64,000 bases of DNA from Ursus arctos (lineage: Eukaryota > Chordata > Mammalia > Carnivora > Ursidae). The position numbers and the translations under genes were made by a program. Within the stretch, counting starts at the first letter, position 1. Every line of letters starts with the position of its first letter. The stretch is taken from positions 17,199,848-17,263,847 of the forward strand of contig NW_026622986.1 in assembly GCF_023065955.2 (NCBI RefSeq). The letters are read 5' to 3'. Below are positions 9,901-21,630 of this stretch, piece by piece. The notes below the pieces were generated by a model. That model had not been told where the DNA came from and did not search any database. It saw nothing but the letters and a program-made list of their open reading frames with translations.

Positions 9901-12900
9901 CTTTTTTATTTAACTTTTTACTTTGAAATAATTATAGATTCATAGGAAGTTGCAAAAATAGTATAGAGAGGGTCCTATGTGCCATTCTGAAAACCAGGAA
10001 CTTGACATTGATACAAAGTGTGTATATAATTCTCTACCATTTTATCACAAGCGTGTATTTATGTTACCACCATCCCAATCAGCCACTACCTCTTTATGAT
10101 CGTACCCATATCCTCCTGTTCCCCCATTATCTCTAGTATCTGTCAACTAATAATCTATTTTTCATCTCTCTATCTTTGTCATTTTGACTATATGATTTAG
10201 AGAATATGATTTTGAGAATCATACAATATTTGACCTTTGAGACTGGCTTTTTTTCACTCAGTTGTTTCATGTATCGATAGTTTGTACCTGTTTATTCTGT
10301 GTATGGTTGTACCATAATTTGTTTAACCATTCACCAATTGCAGAACATTTTGGTTGTTTACAGTTTTTGACTGTTACAAATAAGGCTGCTGTTAATAGGC
10401 TGAGGTTTTTTTTGTGAACTTTTTATTTATCTGAGATAAATGACCAGAAGTACAATTTCTGGGTCATAGGATAGGTTTATGTTTAGAGTTTTAACAAAAC
10501 TGCCAGATTATTTTCCAGAGTGCCTATATAACTTTTTATATTCCTACTAGCATTAAATGAGAGATCTAGTCTCTCTGTACCTTTTACCAGCACTTGGGAT
10601 TCTCACTTTTTTATTTTAGCTGTTCTAATACATTTGTAGAGATAACTCATCATGATCTTAATTTGCATTTCCTTAATGGCCAGTGATGTTGAAACATTCA
10701 TGTGCCTATTTGCCATCTGCATGTCCTCTACAGTAAACTCTTTCTTTATGCCTTTGGCCTATTTTCAAATTGGATTTTTTTTTTTAAGTTTGGAAGTCCT
10801 TTATATAATCTAGATATGATTTCTTTGTCAGATGTGTGGTTTACAAATATTTTCTTCCAATCTGTAGCTTTTCATCTTCTTAATAGTCATTCACAGAGCA
10901 AAAGCTTTCAGTAATGATAAATCCAATTTATTGTTGCTATTTTTTAGATTATGCATTTTATGTTATTTAAAAAAACTCTTCTCCAAGCCCTATTCTAAAT
11001 ATTTTCTCCCTTATTTTCTTCTAAAAATTTTATAATTTTATGTTTTACATTTAAATCTATGATCCATTTTTAATTTGTAAGGTGTGAGATTTAGGTTAAA
11101 GTTTATTTTTTTGCCTATGAATGTACAGCCAGTTTTTCTAGCAGTATTTTTTTAAACTATTCTTCAAAAAGTGAATTTGTTTTGCACCTTTTGTCAAAAA
11201 TCAGTTGGCCTTACTTGCTTAGGTTCTTTCTAAGTTCTTTATTCTGTTCCATTCGTCTACATTTCTCTCCCTCTGCCAATATGACAGTCTTGATAATTGT
11301 GGCTCTACAGTAAGTCTTAAAATCAGGTAGAGTGTTTCTTCCCACTTTCCTATCCTTTTTCAAAATGTTTTAGCTATTCTAGTTCCTTTGCCTTTATATA
11401 TAAATTTTAGAATAATCTTGTGTATATCTACCAAAAATCTTGTTGAAATTTTGATAGGAATTATGTTAAACTTGTATATCAGTTTGGAGAGAATTAATAT
11501 TTACTATCTGGAGTCCTTTAATCTATGAACAGAGTCTGTCTCTTCATCTATTTATATCTTCTTTGATCTCTTTCTTCAGTGTTTTATGGTTTTTAGCATA
11601 CAAATCCTGTACATGTCTTATTAGATTTATATCTAAGTGTTTCTCTCTTTTTTTTTTTTTGAGTGATTATACATGGTATTGGGTTTTTAATTTCAATTTC
11701 TACATGTTCACTGCAAGTAAAGAAATGCAGTTGATTTTTATATGTAGGTATGTATCTTGCAACCTTGCTAGATTCACTTGTTAATTACAAGAGTTTTTAT
11801 GCAGATTCCTTGAATTTTCTGTGTGGACAATCATGTCATATGACAATAGGGATAGTTTTATTTCTTCCTTTTCAATCTATATGCATTTTATTACCTTTTC
11901 ATTTCTTATTTTGCTAGCTATAACTTCCAGAATTACATTAACAAGAGTGGTGAGAGAGAACATCCTTCCTTTGTTTCCAACCTTGGATGGAAACCATTTA
12001 GTATTTTAGAATTAAGTATGTAAACTACAGGGTTTTTTTGTTAGATGCTTTATATGAAGTTGAAGAAATCTCACTCCATTCCTAGTTTTCTGAGTTTTTT
12101 ATCATGACTACGTGTTGAATTTTGTTAATTTTTTTGTATCAATTAATATCATGTGATATTTCTTTACTTGTTAATTTGGTGGATTATATTGATTGAATTT
12201 TGAATATCGAACTAGACTTGCATCTCTGCAGTAGGTACCATGTAGCCATAGCGTATAATCCTTTTTATATATTGCTAAATTCTATTTGCTGATATTTTGC
12301 TAAAGATTTTTGCACGTATGTGAGAGATATTGATCTATAGTTTTCTCTTTTTGTACTGTCTTTGAATGATTTTGGTATCAGAGTAGTATTAACATCATAT
12401 AAGGGATTGGGAAGCATCTCTCTTCTATTTTCTGAAAGAGACTGTGTTGAATTGGTGTTAATTCTGTAAACGTTTGGTAGAATTCTCCGGTGGGACCATT
12501 TAAGACTGGATATTTTATTTTAGGAGTTTTTAAATTATAAATTAAATTTCCTTTGTAATTACAGGACTTATTCAAATATCTTTTATGTATCTATTTTATG
12601 GGTGAGTTGGGGTAGTTTGCGTTTTTCAGGCAGTTGGTTAATTCCATCTAAATTGTCAAATTTATGTGTGTATAGTTGTTTCTAATACTAATTTATCCTT
12701 TTGATGTCCGTATGTCCTGTAGTGATTTCTCCTGTTTCGGTGCTAATACTGGTAACTTCTGTTTTTTTGGTCAGTTTTGCCAGATGTTTGTCAGTTTTAT
12801 TGATCTTTTCAAAGAACTAGTTCTGTTTCATTGATTTTTTTTTTTTTTACCTATTGCTTTTGTTTTCTATTTCATTTATTTCTGCTCTTATTTTTATTAT

Positions 12901-13969
12901 TCCTTCTTTTTTTTTTTTTAAGATTTTATTTATTAGACAGAGAGACAGCCATTGAGAGAGGGAACACAAGCAGGGGGAGTGGGAGAGGAAGAAGCAGGCT
13001 CCCAGCGGAGGAGCCTGATGCAGGGCTCGATCCCAGAACGCCAGGATCACGCCCTGAGCTGAAGGCAGACGCTTAACGAATGAGCCACCCAGGCACCCCT
13101 CCTTCTGCTTTCTTGAGCTTGTTTTGATTTTGTTTGCTTTTGATGTGGAAGCCTAGATTATGGTCTTGAGGCTTTTCATTTTTTCTAATGTAAGCTTATA
13201 GTGCTTTACATTCCTCTCTCAGCACTGTTTTGGCTATGTCCCACATATTTATGTACAATACATTTTCATTTGATTCAGTTCATTTTTTTTTTCCTTGAGA
13301 CTTCCTCTTTGATACCTGGATGATTTAAGTGTGCTGTTTAGTTTCCACGTTTTTGGGGATTTTCCTGTTATCTTACTGTTATCGATTTTTGGGTTGATTC
13401 CATTTTTGTCAGAAAACCCATTCTGTATGATCTCAATTCATTTAAATTTGTTGAGGTGTGTTTTATGGCCCAAAGTATGGTCTAGCTTAGTATATATCTC
13501 ATGGGCATTTGAAAAGAATGTGTATTCTGCTGTTGTTTAATGGAGTGTTTTTATAGTCCCCAAAGTCCCCAAGGCTCTATTCTATATTTTTTTCCCCTCT
13601 GTTTTTCAGATTAGGCAATTTCTATCATTCTGTCTTCAAGTAAACTGATTACTTTCTCTGTTCCATTTTTCTGTTGAGTTCTCAGTCATTAAATTTTTAA
13701 TTTTAGTTTGCACATTTTCAGTCCTGATATTTCCATTTGGTTTTTCTGTATTTCTTCTGTGTCTTTCCTATTGACTTTTTACTTCATTTACTTTGAGAAT
13801 GTTCACTATTACTTATCAAACCATTTTTATATGGCTACTCTAAAATCCTAGTCAGATACTTTGGATCTCTTTTTCATCTTGTTGATTATCTTTTTCATTC
13901 AAATTGAGATATTCTTGGTTCTTGGCATGATGAGGGGGATTTTTTTTAAATTTAAACTTGGACATTTGG
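9901..13969 (-). mobile_element. Degenerate antisense L1, long ORF2-derived segment
   Basis: A second reversed L1 3' end begins at about 9901 ('actttgaaataattatagattcataggaagttgca'). About 4 kb of reversed ORF2-like sequence follows, with frequent frame breaks. Recognisable phrases are 'ggtcataggataggtttatg', 'ggctctacagtaagtcttaaaatcagg', 'tatgtgagagatattgatctatagtt' and 'ggcatttgaaaagaatgtgtattctgc'. The longest open frames (60-80 codons) are chance. Probably more than one nested copy. Confidence 0.85.
12908..13098 (-). mobile_element. can-SINE
   Basis: Full-length antisense copy: poly-T, 'aagattttatttatt', 'agagggaacacaagcagggggagtggg', 'gatcacgccctgagctgaaggcagacgc', 'gagccacccaggcacccc'. 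A short duplication TCCTTCT lies at 12901 and 13099. The short frames over 12847-13076 are this SINE. Confidence 0.93.
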
Positions 13970-14174
13970 GGGCACCTGGGTGGCTCAGTCAGTTAAGCAT
14001 CTATCTTTGCTCAGGTCATGATCCTGGGATTGAGCCCCGAGTCAGAGTCAGTGTGGGGCTCCCTGCTCAGTGGGGATCCTGCCTCTCCCTCTGACTCTCC
14101 CCCTGCTCATGCTTATGCTCTCTTTCTCTCTATTCGTCAAATAAATAAATAAAATCTTTAAATAAAAAAAAGAA
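13970..14174 (+). mobile_element. can-SINE
   Basis: GGCACCTGGGTGGCTCAGTC head and AATAAATAAATAAAATCTTT tail. A diverged duplication, AAACTTGGACATTTGGG versus AAAGTTGGGTATTTGGG, flanks it inside the antisense L1. Confidence 0.93.
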
Positions 14175-14189
14175 AAAGTTGGGTATTTG

Positions 14190-14990
14190 GGGTATTATGA
14201 TATAATACTCTGAATCTTGTTTAAGTGTACTATCTTAGCTGATGTTCTCTGACAATGCTCTCGCTGAGCCAAGGAAGGGGAGAGTTGCTGCCCTATTACA
14301 CTGTTAAACGCAGGAAGTCCACAGCCTGTTTTGCAGCTGAGGGAGAAAGTGGTTGTGGATCTTCTTAGGGTTGGGCAGGTGTGGACACCCACACCTCTCA
14401 CTTGCCAGTAGGCTACACTAGTAACACTCAACTGTTATCCCCTTGCTGGAATAGGCAAGAATGCCTCTTACAGTACCCTACCTGGCCTCTGCTAAAATTG
14501 TGAAGGTTTGGTCTCTTTATTCGTGGGCAGTTGTGAAAGCCCTGACTCTCCTCAAGGCTTTCTCTGAAGCTACCGAGGCAGGGAGGGGGAGGGATGCCTC
14601 ATTCCTCCTGGGTAGATATGGAGGTCTAGGCTTCCCATTAGCTTAGACTATCCCTACCCCTATCACTGATTTTACAGGAGATGGGGATCCTTATTACCTC
14701 TCAGCAGGAAAGAAAGTCTTTTCCACATCACCCTGGTAGGGAAGTTGGGGTGCCTTATTACAGCCTCACAGTGGCAGAAGTCTAGGCTTCTCGTTAGCCT
14801 TTGCTGGCAAGAAACGGTTGGCCACAATTTTGTCCCTTTTTTGTTTGAAGTGTAAATCAGTTATTATCTAAGCTTGTCTTATTATGCAAGGAAACTGAGG
14901 GTACTCACCACCTTGGTGGTCATCATGTCCTGCCATACCTAGCTGGCCTGTCTTCTCTTCAAAAATCAGTCTTCCTGTGTTTGTTTTATA
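14190..14990 (-). repeat. GC-richer block, probable 5' part of an old antisense LINE
   Basis: It follows directly on the antisense L1 and is clearly richer in G+C than its surroundings. Phrases such as 'gcctttgctggcaagaaacgg' and 'attcctcctgggtaga' resemble the reversed terminal parts of old L1/HAL1-type elements. Short frames at 14195-14431 (-) and 14461-14646 (+) have no protein features. The assignment is tentative. Confidence 0.4.
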
Positions 14991-14999
14991 TGTAACATT

Positions 15000-15669
15000 T
15001 AAGGTTTTTCCATTTTCTTAGGGGGAGGAGTATGGAAAAGTACTTTTACTTCATTTTTTTAGAAGTGCAAGTTTTGAATTACTTTTTTAAAGTGGTTTTT
15101 TAAAAGTTTCTTTACAAAAGCATCAAATACTTGTAATTGTGATACAGTATAGTACCCCAGAATTAAATATAAACAACTACATTTACTTCTTTGCTTCTTT
15201 ATAACTGATTCTTTATAAGAAGGCAAAATTAGTACTGATGAGGTGGATTCTAGCTTATGCGTATTTTCTTCAAGCAATACTTTGGTGTTCAAAATAAAGA
15301 AATCAAGAGAAGCTAAGTAATATGACACACTTCATAAGGAGTCAGTTCTATGACTTGTTCCCCTTTTATGAAAAATATTTTGAAAAACAAAAACCTGGCC
15401 TACTAATTTGGGCTCATATGGTACTCTGGTGACACCATCCTAGTTTTTCGATAGTTTTATATTAGATTCACCAGTCAGTTTTATATTAGATTCACTGGTC
15501 ATTTAAATTACCAATTGTCTAATACAGTGTTAGGGACTTTTTTTTTTTTTAATCACCCATCTTACAAGCCTGGAAATACAAAGGTATGTAAGCAATATAA
15601 GGTAAAATATAGTGGTTAGATGCCACATAATTTCTAGTTCAGGTAATCCTTTTTAACTAGAACTGTTCC
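15000..15669. other. Intronic sequence with a 24-bp tandem duplication
   Basis: No exon or named transposable element is seen. The only structure is the 24-bp direct duplication at 15454-15501. Confidence 0.45.
15454..15501. repeat. 24-bp tandem duplication
   Basis: Two adjacent copies of GTTTTATATTAGATTCACCA plus GTCA differ at two positions: CACCAGTCA in the first and CACTGGTCA in the second. Confidence 0.9.
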
Positions 15670-15755
15670 CACAGTACTGTATTCTTAATGTACATTGTTC
15701 TTGGCATATAGTAAATTCACAAACTTGAATGAAATGTGAGTGAATGAATAAATGA
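15670..15755 (+). repeat. L2 3' fragment
   Basis: 'gtactgtattcttaatgtacattgttcttggcatatagtaaattcacaaacttgaatgaa', then 'gtgagtgaatgaata', follows the L2 3' end pattern. Confidence 0.5.
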
Positions 15756-16009
15756 TACTACTCCTACCTTCAAAGCTTTCTGTTCATCTGGCAATATTTT
15801 TAATTGGAAGGGAAAATAAAATTCTTAGAAAATTATGTATTAATTTGTTCCTCTTTGACCTACCTTTTCCTTTAGTTGTTTCACCTGGCCCACATATGCA
15901 TTTTAGGACTTCTTCCTTTCTTCAGAACTCCCCTCTTTGTTGTATATTAGGATAGTAATTTTTAAGTCTTGAGAATACTATGTTTTTGCACAGTTATTTA
16001 CAAGTTCTT

Positions 16010-16190
16010 TATATTCTAGGTACCATTTTAATCATTTTATATGCTTTAATCTCTTTACTCCTTATTAACAACTCATGAGATGTAGTATTACCATTATTAC
16101 CATTTTACAAAACAGTAAAGGACTTTAAACAAAAGAGCTAGTAAATTGCAGAGGCTGAGTTTTAGTCCCAGATCTATCCACAATGAGAGC
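16010..16190 (-). repeat. MIR-family SINE
   Basis: Reversed MIR pattern: 'atgctttaatctctttactcc', 'caactcatgagatgtagtattaccattattaccattttac', 'gctagtaaattgcagaggctgagttttagtccc'. Confidence 0.65.
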
Positions 16191-16213
16191 TTTTTCATCT
16201 GTCCACAGTGAGA

Positions 16214-16284
16214 GTTCGTTCGTTCGTTCTTTCTTTCTCTTTCCTTTCATCCATTCGCTCACTCACTCACTCACTCACTCACTG
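16214..16284. repeat. Simple repeats (TTCG)n, (CTTT)n and (CACT)n
   Basis: GTTCGTTCGTTCGTTC is followed by CTTT-rich sequence and then (CACT) repeated about six times. CpG in the TTCG run suggests length instability or recent origin. Confidence 0.9.
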
Positions 16285-16359
16285 TTTATTTAACACCAGA
16301 CGTTGTCCCAGGCACTAGGAATTCAGTAGTGAACAAAATAAATAAGAATTTTTCCTAGG

Positions 16360-16578
16360 TGTGGGGCACCTGGGTGGCACAATAGGTCAAGTGTCTGACT
16401 CTTGATTCCGGCTCAGGTCATGATCTCTGAGTCATGAGATTGAGCTCCTATGTAGGGCTCCACTGAGCATGGAGTCTGGTTGAGACTTTCTCTCCCTCTT
16501 CCTTTCCCCCCTATCTGTCTCTCAAATAAATCTAAAAATATTAAGAAAGAAAAGAAAAAAGAAAAGAAAGAAAGAAAA
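16360..16578 (+). mobile_element. can-SINE with purine-rich tail
   Basis: GGGGCACCTGGGTGGCACAA head, 'cggctcaggtcatgatctctgag', CT-rich block, and a long (AAAGAAAG)n tail. An approximate duplication, AATAAGAATTTTTCC versus AAAAGAATTTTGCC, flanks it. Confidence 0.9.
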
Positions 16579-16831
16579 AAGAATTTTGCCCATGTAGAAA
16601 AAGTCAACAAGACGAGTAGTGATAAATGCTGAGGTAAAAAGTAACAAGGAAGAGGGGTGGGGAGCACATGTATATATACACATGTGGATGTGGCAGGCCT
16701 GCTGCAGGGACAAGGAAGGCCTCAATAATAAAGAGACATTTGTGCAAAGACCTACAGGAGGTTAGGGGGTAAACAAGGCAGGTGAGGGATTGGGTTTTAG
16801 GTAAAGGCAACAGATGAAAGCTTTATGTTTT

Positions 16832-17018
16832 GTTTTGTTTTTTTAAGATTTCATTTGTCAAAAAGAGAGAGAGCACACAAGCAGGGAGAGTGGAAGGCAG
16901 GGGGAGAAGCAGGCTTCCCACTGAGCAAGGAGCCCTTTATGGGACCCAGTCCCAGGACCCTGGGATCATGACCTGAGCTGAAGGCAGACGCTTAACCGAC
17001 TGAGCCACCCAGGTATCC
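16832..17018 (-). mobile_element. can-SINE
   Basis: Antisense copy with a clean 17-bp duplication TGAAAGCTTTATGTTTT at 16815-16831 and 17019-17035. The body reads 'agagagagcacacaagcagggag', 'gatcatgacctgagctgaaggcagacgcttaaccgactgagccaccc'. Confidence 0.95.
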
Positions 17019-17509
17019 TGAAAGCTTTATGTTTTTGAGGAATAGCAATGAGGCTGGAGAGTATTAAAATGAGGTCAGAGAGATGAATGGGGTGGGGATG
17101 GGAGGCATAAATCACTTAGAGCCTTATACTTTAAGAACTTGGCTTTTACTCTGGAATGGGAAGTCCTAAGAAGGTTGAGCAGAGGAGTTACATGATTTGA
17201 TACATGTTCTAAGAAGTCTCGCTGTGAGGCTAAGAACAGACTGAAACAAGGACTTGAAACAAGGAGACCAACCAGTTGGGAGTTGTTTTAGCGATCCAGA
17301 CAAGAAATGGTGATGACTTGGATCAGAGTGATAAAAGTAAAGAAATGGAATTCTTATGTATTTTTAATTTAGAGACAGGATTTCCTACAGGTTGTAAGAG
17401 AGAAGGGGAAATTGATGACTTCAAGGTTTGGGACCCCAGTAGGTCGAAGGAATGGGAACTATACTGGAAGAAGCAGATGGAAGTGAAGGGAGTTTTATCA
17501 AGAGCTTAG

Positions 17510-18540
17510 TTTAGCACATAGTTCTATCCCTCCTTAATGTTTAGGGCACATTCCTGTGCAAGTCAAGTAATTTCTGCAACTCTGCTGTGAGGTAGAGCAG
17601 ATATTTCATTTTACAGGTGGAGACTTAGAAGTAATGTGAAGGAAATATAATGTATTGGTGAATGACTAAAGATACAGAACCTAGTTTTTCTGACTTCTTG
17701 TTTTCTCATTTTTCTACCACTTTTCATATTAATGACATGATTTCAAATCTCCTTACTATTCTGATAACTTTTCTGACATAATCTAGTTTCTCAGTGCTCA
17801 AAACTGATTAAGATTTCCTTCCTTCTCCTCTTCCAAATTACATTTCATTTATATCTGCTGCACTATTGTTTGAGCATTTCCAAACAGAAATTCTCTGTGC
17901 CTGCTAGAAAAGGAAGGTAGTAAGTTAAGATGTTATGACTTTGCTCAGTTTAAACTCTTTTCTACTGTTTTCAAAACCGTAGAGGTATAAGTATTAATCA
18001 AGACCTAAGGAATATCCTCAGGTTCATGGTCAAAGAGCCCAAATTACTATTCACTGGTTTATTATGTCTTAGCATAATAAACACTTTTGCAATGTGTGAC
18101 AGGAAGTATTTGATCTAAGTAGCTGGCTTATTAGTTGAATTGTTTAGTGTAAGTTTCCAAATATATGAGAAGGTAGGCTACTTATGCCAGAGTTTTTTTG
18201 TTTCTTTGGCTTTTGTTCCTGGACCCAAACTCTGCATCATTTTGTTGAATAAGAGCATTAAATGGAAGGACTCCCTTAAAATGATATTTAGCTCATTCCT
18301 CATTCCTTTGACAATCATATTGAATAAATTTTTCTTTTGAGAGGAAACCATTTCTCTTAAAAAGTCACTAGGCACTTAAGGTATCATGGGTTTTACTTCT
18401 TTTTTGATTTATTTTGGATTTTGTTTGATTTTTGTTGTCGTTGTTGGTTGGTTGGTTGGTTGGCTAGTTTTTGTTTCTAGCCTTTGTCAGGCTTGTCATT
18501 AGAAAAACCAATCTATCTTAACTTGAAGCCTATAACTTAC
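17510..18540. other. Intronic sequence, only weak repeat traces
   Basis: A worn MIR-like trace may lie at about 17570-17650 ('gctgtgaggtagagcagatatttcattttacaggtgg'). A (GGTT)n run sits at 18444-18462. No exon was recognised. Confidence 0.4.
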
Positions 18541-18567
18541 TAAACTTTAATAAGACTTACTCTTCCA

Positions 18568-18783
18568 AGGGAGACAAACCATAAGAGACTCTTAATCTCA
18601 GGAAACAAACTGAGGGTTACTGGAGGGGAGTGGGTTGGGTGGTTGGGGTGGTTGGGTGATGGACATTGGGGAGGATATGTGTTGTGGTGAGCACTGCGTA
18701 TTGTGTAAGACTGATGAACCACAGACCTGTACCCCTGAAACAAGTAATACATTATGTCAATAAAATAAAAATTTTTTTAAAAG
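18568..18783 (+). mobile_element. Young 5'-truncated L1 3' end, sense orientation
   Basis: It reads 'gggagacaaaccataagagactcttaatctcaggaaacaaactgaggg', 'gggaggatatgtg', 'gatgaaccacagacctgtacccctgaaacaagtaatacattatgt' and an A-rich tail, the carnivore L1 3' UTR. A perfect 14-bp duplication GACTTACTCTTCCA lies at 18554-18567 and 18784-18797. It is one of the few L1 copies in the same direction as the gene. Confidence 0.92.
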
Positions 18784-18797
18784 GACTTACTCTTCCA

Positions 18798-19439
18798 GCA
18801 AAAATACTCTATATTTTTTCTTTAACTCAAAAATTTCCCTATAAAATTCATCATGCTGCTAAAAGTCTTAGATTTGTGTTTCTTGGATGAACTATAAATA
18901 GGGATGTGTTTATAATGCCAAAATTCATGATAGCTGGGCCCATACTAATTATATGGAGTTTATTGAAACTAGAAATCTGCAGGAAAGATGAGGGTAGTTA
19001 GCAAATAGAGGTCTTTTTTTCCCTTAGACATATTTTGAAAACACATATTTTTCAATATATGGAAGATTTTGCCAAGTGCAGAATGTTAGATGCTACAGTC
19101 TTAGCCTTATATTAGTAAAGTAGCAAGAAATCAGTGAATATTTATAAGCTGTGGGTTTATTGGTTTTAGAAATTGTATTTTCAGATAGATTTATCTTGTA
19201 TAATCTTCAAATTTTGTTTTTATATTTGTATCTACAACTTTGTAAAAATATATAAGTATACATTCATATATATTAATTTTTTAGTGATATGTTCCTTCTC
19301 TTTTCCTTCACTGTCTCTACGCTTCCTCTTTTCTTTATCTCTACCCCCTATATACCTCGTAGGTATCATCCATATTTTTCTCCATGCTTTTATAATAATA
19401 TGAAAATGCATTCAGGTTGAATATATATATATAAGCACA
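18798..19439. other. Intronic AT-rich sequence
   Basis: No named feature apart from a short (TA)n run near 19423-19434. Confidence 0.4.
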
Positions 19440-20460
19440 TGTAGAGGTTTGAAGAGGCCTTATTTTGTTTTGCAAATAGAGAATCTTATATGCTTTTCTC
19501 CATCTTGCTTTTATTACTCGAACTCATGAAAATCTCTGTAAGTCAATTGGGATAGCTCTACTTCAGTATCATTTGATGATAATTTAATATTCCTTAGTAT
19601 AGATACCTCATCAACAATTATTCAGCCATTCTCCTATTAATATACATTTACTATTTTAACAGTTTTGTATCTCTATGAATAACAAATAGTCATACAGACA
19701 TACATACCCATGTACTTACATACAATTACATTTTAATGCTTTTATTTCTGAGGGAATTGCTGGAGAAAAAATTTTTTTTTAATTTTAACAGGTTCTCTTA
19801 GATCACTTCCCAAAAAGGCTGCAATATAATAATTCACATTTCTACCACCAATGTAGAGATGGCCCTTTCCCTGCCAACAGTACCCTTTATTAGATTTTTA
19901 GATTTCTGCCCATATGATAGGTATAAAATCATATCATGTTATTAATTCAAACTGCATTTCTTTAACCTTTACAGGGTGTATCTTGTTTCTTGGTCACTTG
20001 GATTTGTTCTTTTGTGACTTTTGCCCATTTTTTCTGTTGGGTGCTTGTCCTCTTGTCAATATATAATATCTCTTTATGTGTTCTGTAGATCAGTCGTCTG
20101 TACTCTGAATTGTAGATATTCCTTTCAAATGTATTATTTCTCTCTTCATTTGTTTATTCTGTCCTTCATCTTTTTTATGGCATCTATATTTCCATTTTAG
20201 TTAGGATTTCCTCATCCTTTAAATAGTACATGTAGTTTTTTAGATTTCTTTTCGCAAGATGTTTGTTTCTTGGGTTTTTAAAGTCAAGTCTCTTGTCTAA
20301 CTGGAATTTATTTTTGTGTATTGTGTAAGGTTATGTCCAGTTTTCTTTCAAATGAATATTCAGTTGTGCCAGCATCATTTATTAAATCCTTTTCCCACTG
20401 AATTGAAATGTGTATGGATTCTCTGTCCTAGGAATTTATCTATTTCTATGACAATATTGT
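19440..20460 (-). mobile_element. Degenerate antisense L1 fragment
   Basis: Reversed L1 phrases: 'caattattcagccattctcc', 'gagggaattgctgg', 'cccatttttt', 'ttagttaggatttcctcatcc' and 'gtgccagcatcatttattaaatcc'. No frame is open. Confidence 0.75.
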
Positions 20461-20704
20461 ATTAATTTTACTACATCAGCATTAGAGGATATGTGAACAC
20501 ATACATGCACACACAGTGGTGAAGATATGATTATAAGAAATTTGACTATATGGAATTTGACTATAGCAATTAAGAATAGAGTTGCTTCTCAATATTGACT
20601 CTAATCAAAAGGGCTTTAATGAACAGGCCAGTTGATAGCCATCTATTGATAACTACCCCTGATGCCATCAGATTAGATTTTGCGTTTGTTAAAATATTGA
20701 AAAG

Positions 20705-20890
20705 ATGAATGTATATACTATTTATCGAGAGCCACTTTTGCACCAAATAGTATGTTAGGGTTATATCATTTTCCGCATATCAACTTTGTAAGGTTAGATT
20801 TAGCTTTCTTTTACAGATGAGAAAATAGACACTTGTTCTAAGGGTTAAGTTACTTGCCCAATATTATGTCACTATTATGATCAGGCTTTT
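20705..20890 (-). repeat. MIR-family SINE
   Basis: Reversed MIR pattern: 'tttatcgagagccacttttgcacc', 'tcaactttgtaaggttagatttag', 'cttttacagatgagaaaatagacac', 'gggttaagttacttgcccaat'. Confidence 0.65.
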
Positions 20891-21074
20891 TTCATTGTGT
20901 CATTATGAAAACATGAAATGTTTCATAAAAAGTACTTTGAAAACTAAAGATACATACAAATTGACATGGTGGTTATATTGTGATCATCATCTCATTAGTA
21001 TCTCTGAGTTTCATTTAAAAACAATACAGTAGCTAATGCACAATAGAACAGCTAGCTATTTATAGCAAAGCAAT

Positions 21075-21350
21075 TATAATTGTTTTTTAACCCCCTTCAC
21101 CCATTTCTCCCACTCCCCACTCCCTGCCTGTGACAACCACCAATATGTTCTCTGTATCTGTGAGCTGGTTTTTTTTTTGGGGGGGGGGGGTTGTTTGGTT
21201 TTGTTAAGATTCCCCATATAAGAGAGATCATATGGTATTTGTATCTCTCTCTCTTATTTCACGTAGCATAATGCCCTTGAGGCCCATCCATATTGTTGTA
21301 AAAGGCAAGATTTCATTCCTTTTTATGGCTGAATTATATTCCATTGTTTA
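21075..21350 (-). mobile_element. Antisense L1 3' end fragment next to the exon
   Basis: 'cccccttcacccatttctcccactccccactccc', 'gacaaccaccaatatgttctctgtatc', 'tggctgaattatattccattg' are the reversed L1 3' UTR. The fragment ends about 115 bp before the splice acceptor at 21466. Confidence 0.85.
21169..21190. repeat. T10-G12 homopolymer junction
   Basis: Ten T are followed directly by twelve G (21179-21190), inside the antisense L1 end. The G run could form quadruplex structure in DNA or pre-mRNA. Confidence 0.9.
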
Positions 21351-21466
21351 TAATTCTGTTTTGATGAAAGAACAATATTTATATGTTTTTTCAAGATATG
21401 GTGTATGAATAAAATTCTTTTCTTTCTTAACAAATCTTAATAATTTATTCTCTTAAACATTTTTAG

Positions 21467-21630
21467 AACAGAAGAAAGTTAAAGTAAAAAAACCAAAACC
21501 TGAATTTCCTGTATATACGCCTTTAGAAAGTGCATATATTCAATCTTATGATCATGGAACTTCTATAGAAGAAATTGAGGAACAAATGGATGATTGGCTG
21601 GAAAACAGAAACAAAACACAGAAAAAACAG
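21467..21630 (+). CDS. Second coding exon of the same unrecognised gene
   Basis: The acceptor is TTTTTAG at 21460-21466 and the donor is CAG|GTAAAT at 21630/21631. The exon is 164 nt. With the phase-1 base from the exon at 2975-3065 it makes exactly 55 codons and ends in phase 0. The peptide begins with a basic Lys/Pro-rich segment (KVKVKKPKPEFP), followed by a short hydrophobic/aromatic part (PVYTPLESAYIQSY), an acidic helix-like segment (IEEIEEQMDDWLENR) and a basic Lys/Gln end. There is no signal peptide, membrane segment or catalytic motif. It is flanked on both sides by antisense L1 sequence, yet the exon itself is non-repetitive, which supports selection on it. The composition suggests a soluble scaffold or complex subunit, but that is inference only. 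Confidence 0.85.

Larger units (their letters stand above)
16286..17350 (+). repeat. Ancient LINE-type relic interrupted by two SINEs
   Basis: 'aacaccagacgttgtcccaggcactaggaattcagtagtgaacaaaa' and, after the first SINE, 'gaaggcctcaataataaagagacatttgtgcaaagacct' and 'gttgttttagcgatccagacaagaaatggtgatgacttgg' form the order seen in an old mammal-wide LINE-class repeat. The 77-codon frame at 17276-17509 lies in it and is not a gene. Confidence 0.5.

Noticed and set aside
12831..13076. Overlapping + and - frames of 67-81 codons
   Set aside because: Both fall on the can-SINE at 12908-13098 and a poly-T tract.
16214..16284. Regular repeats that might suggest an array
   Set aside because: Simple tetranucleotide microsatellites without spacers; no CRISPR-like structure and the genome is mammalian.
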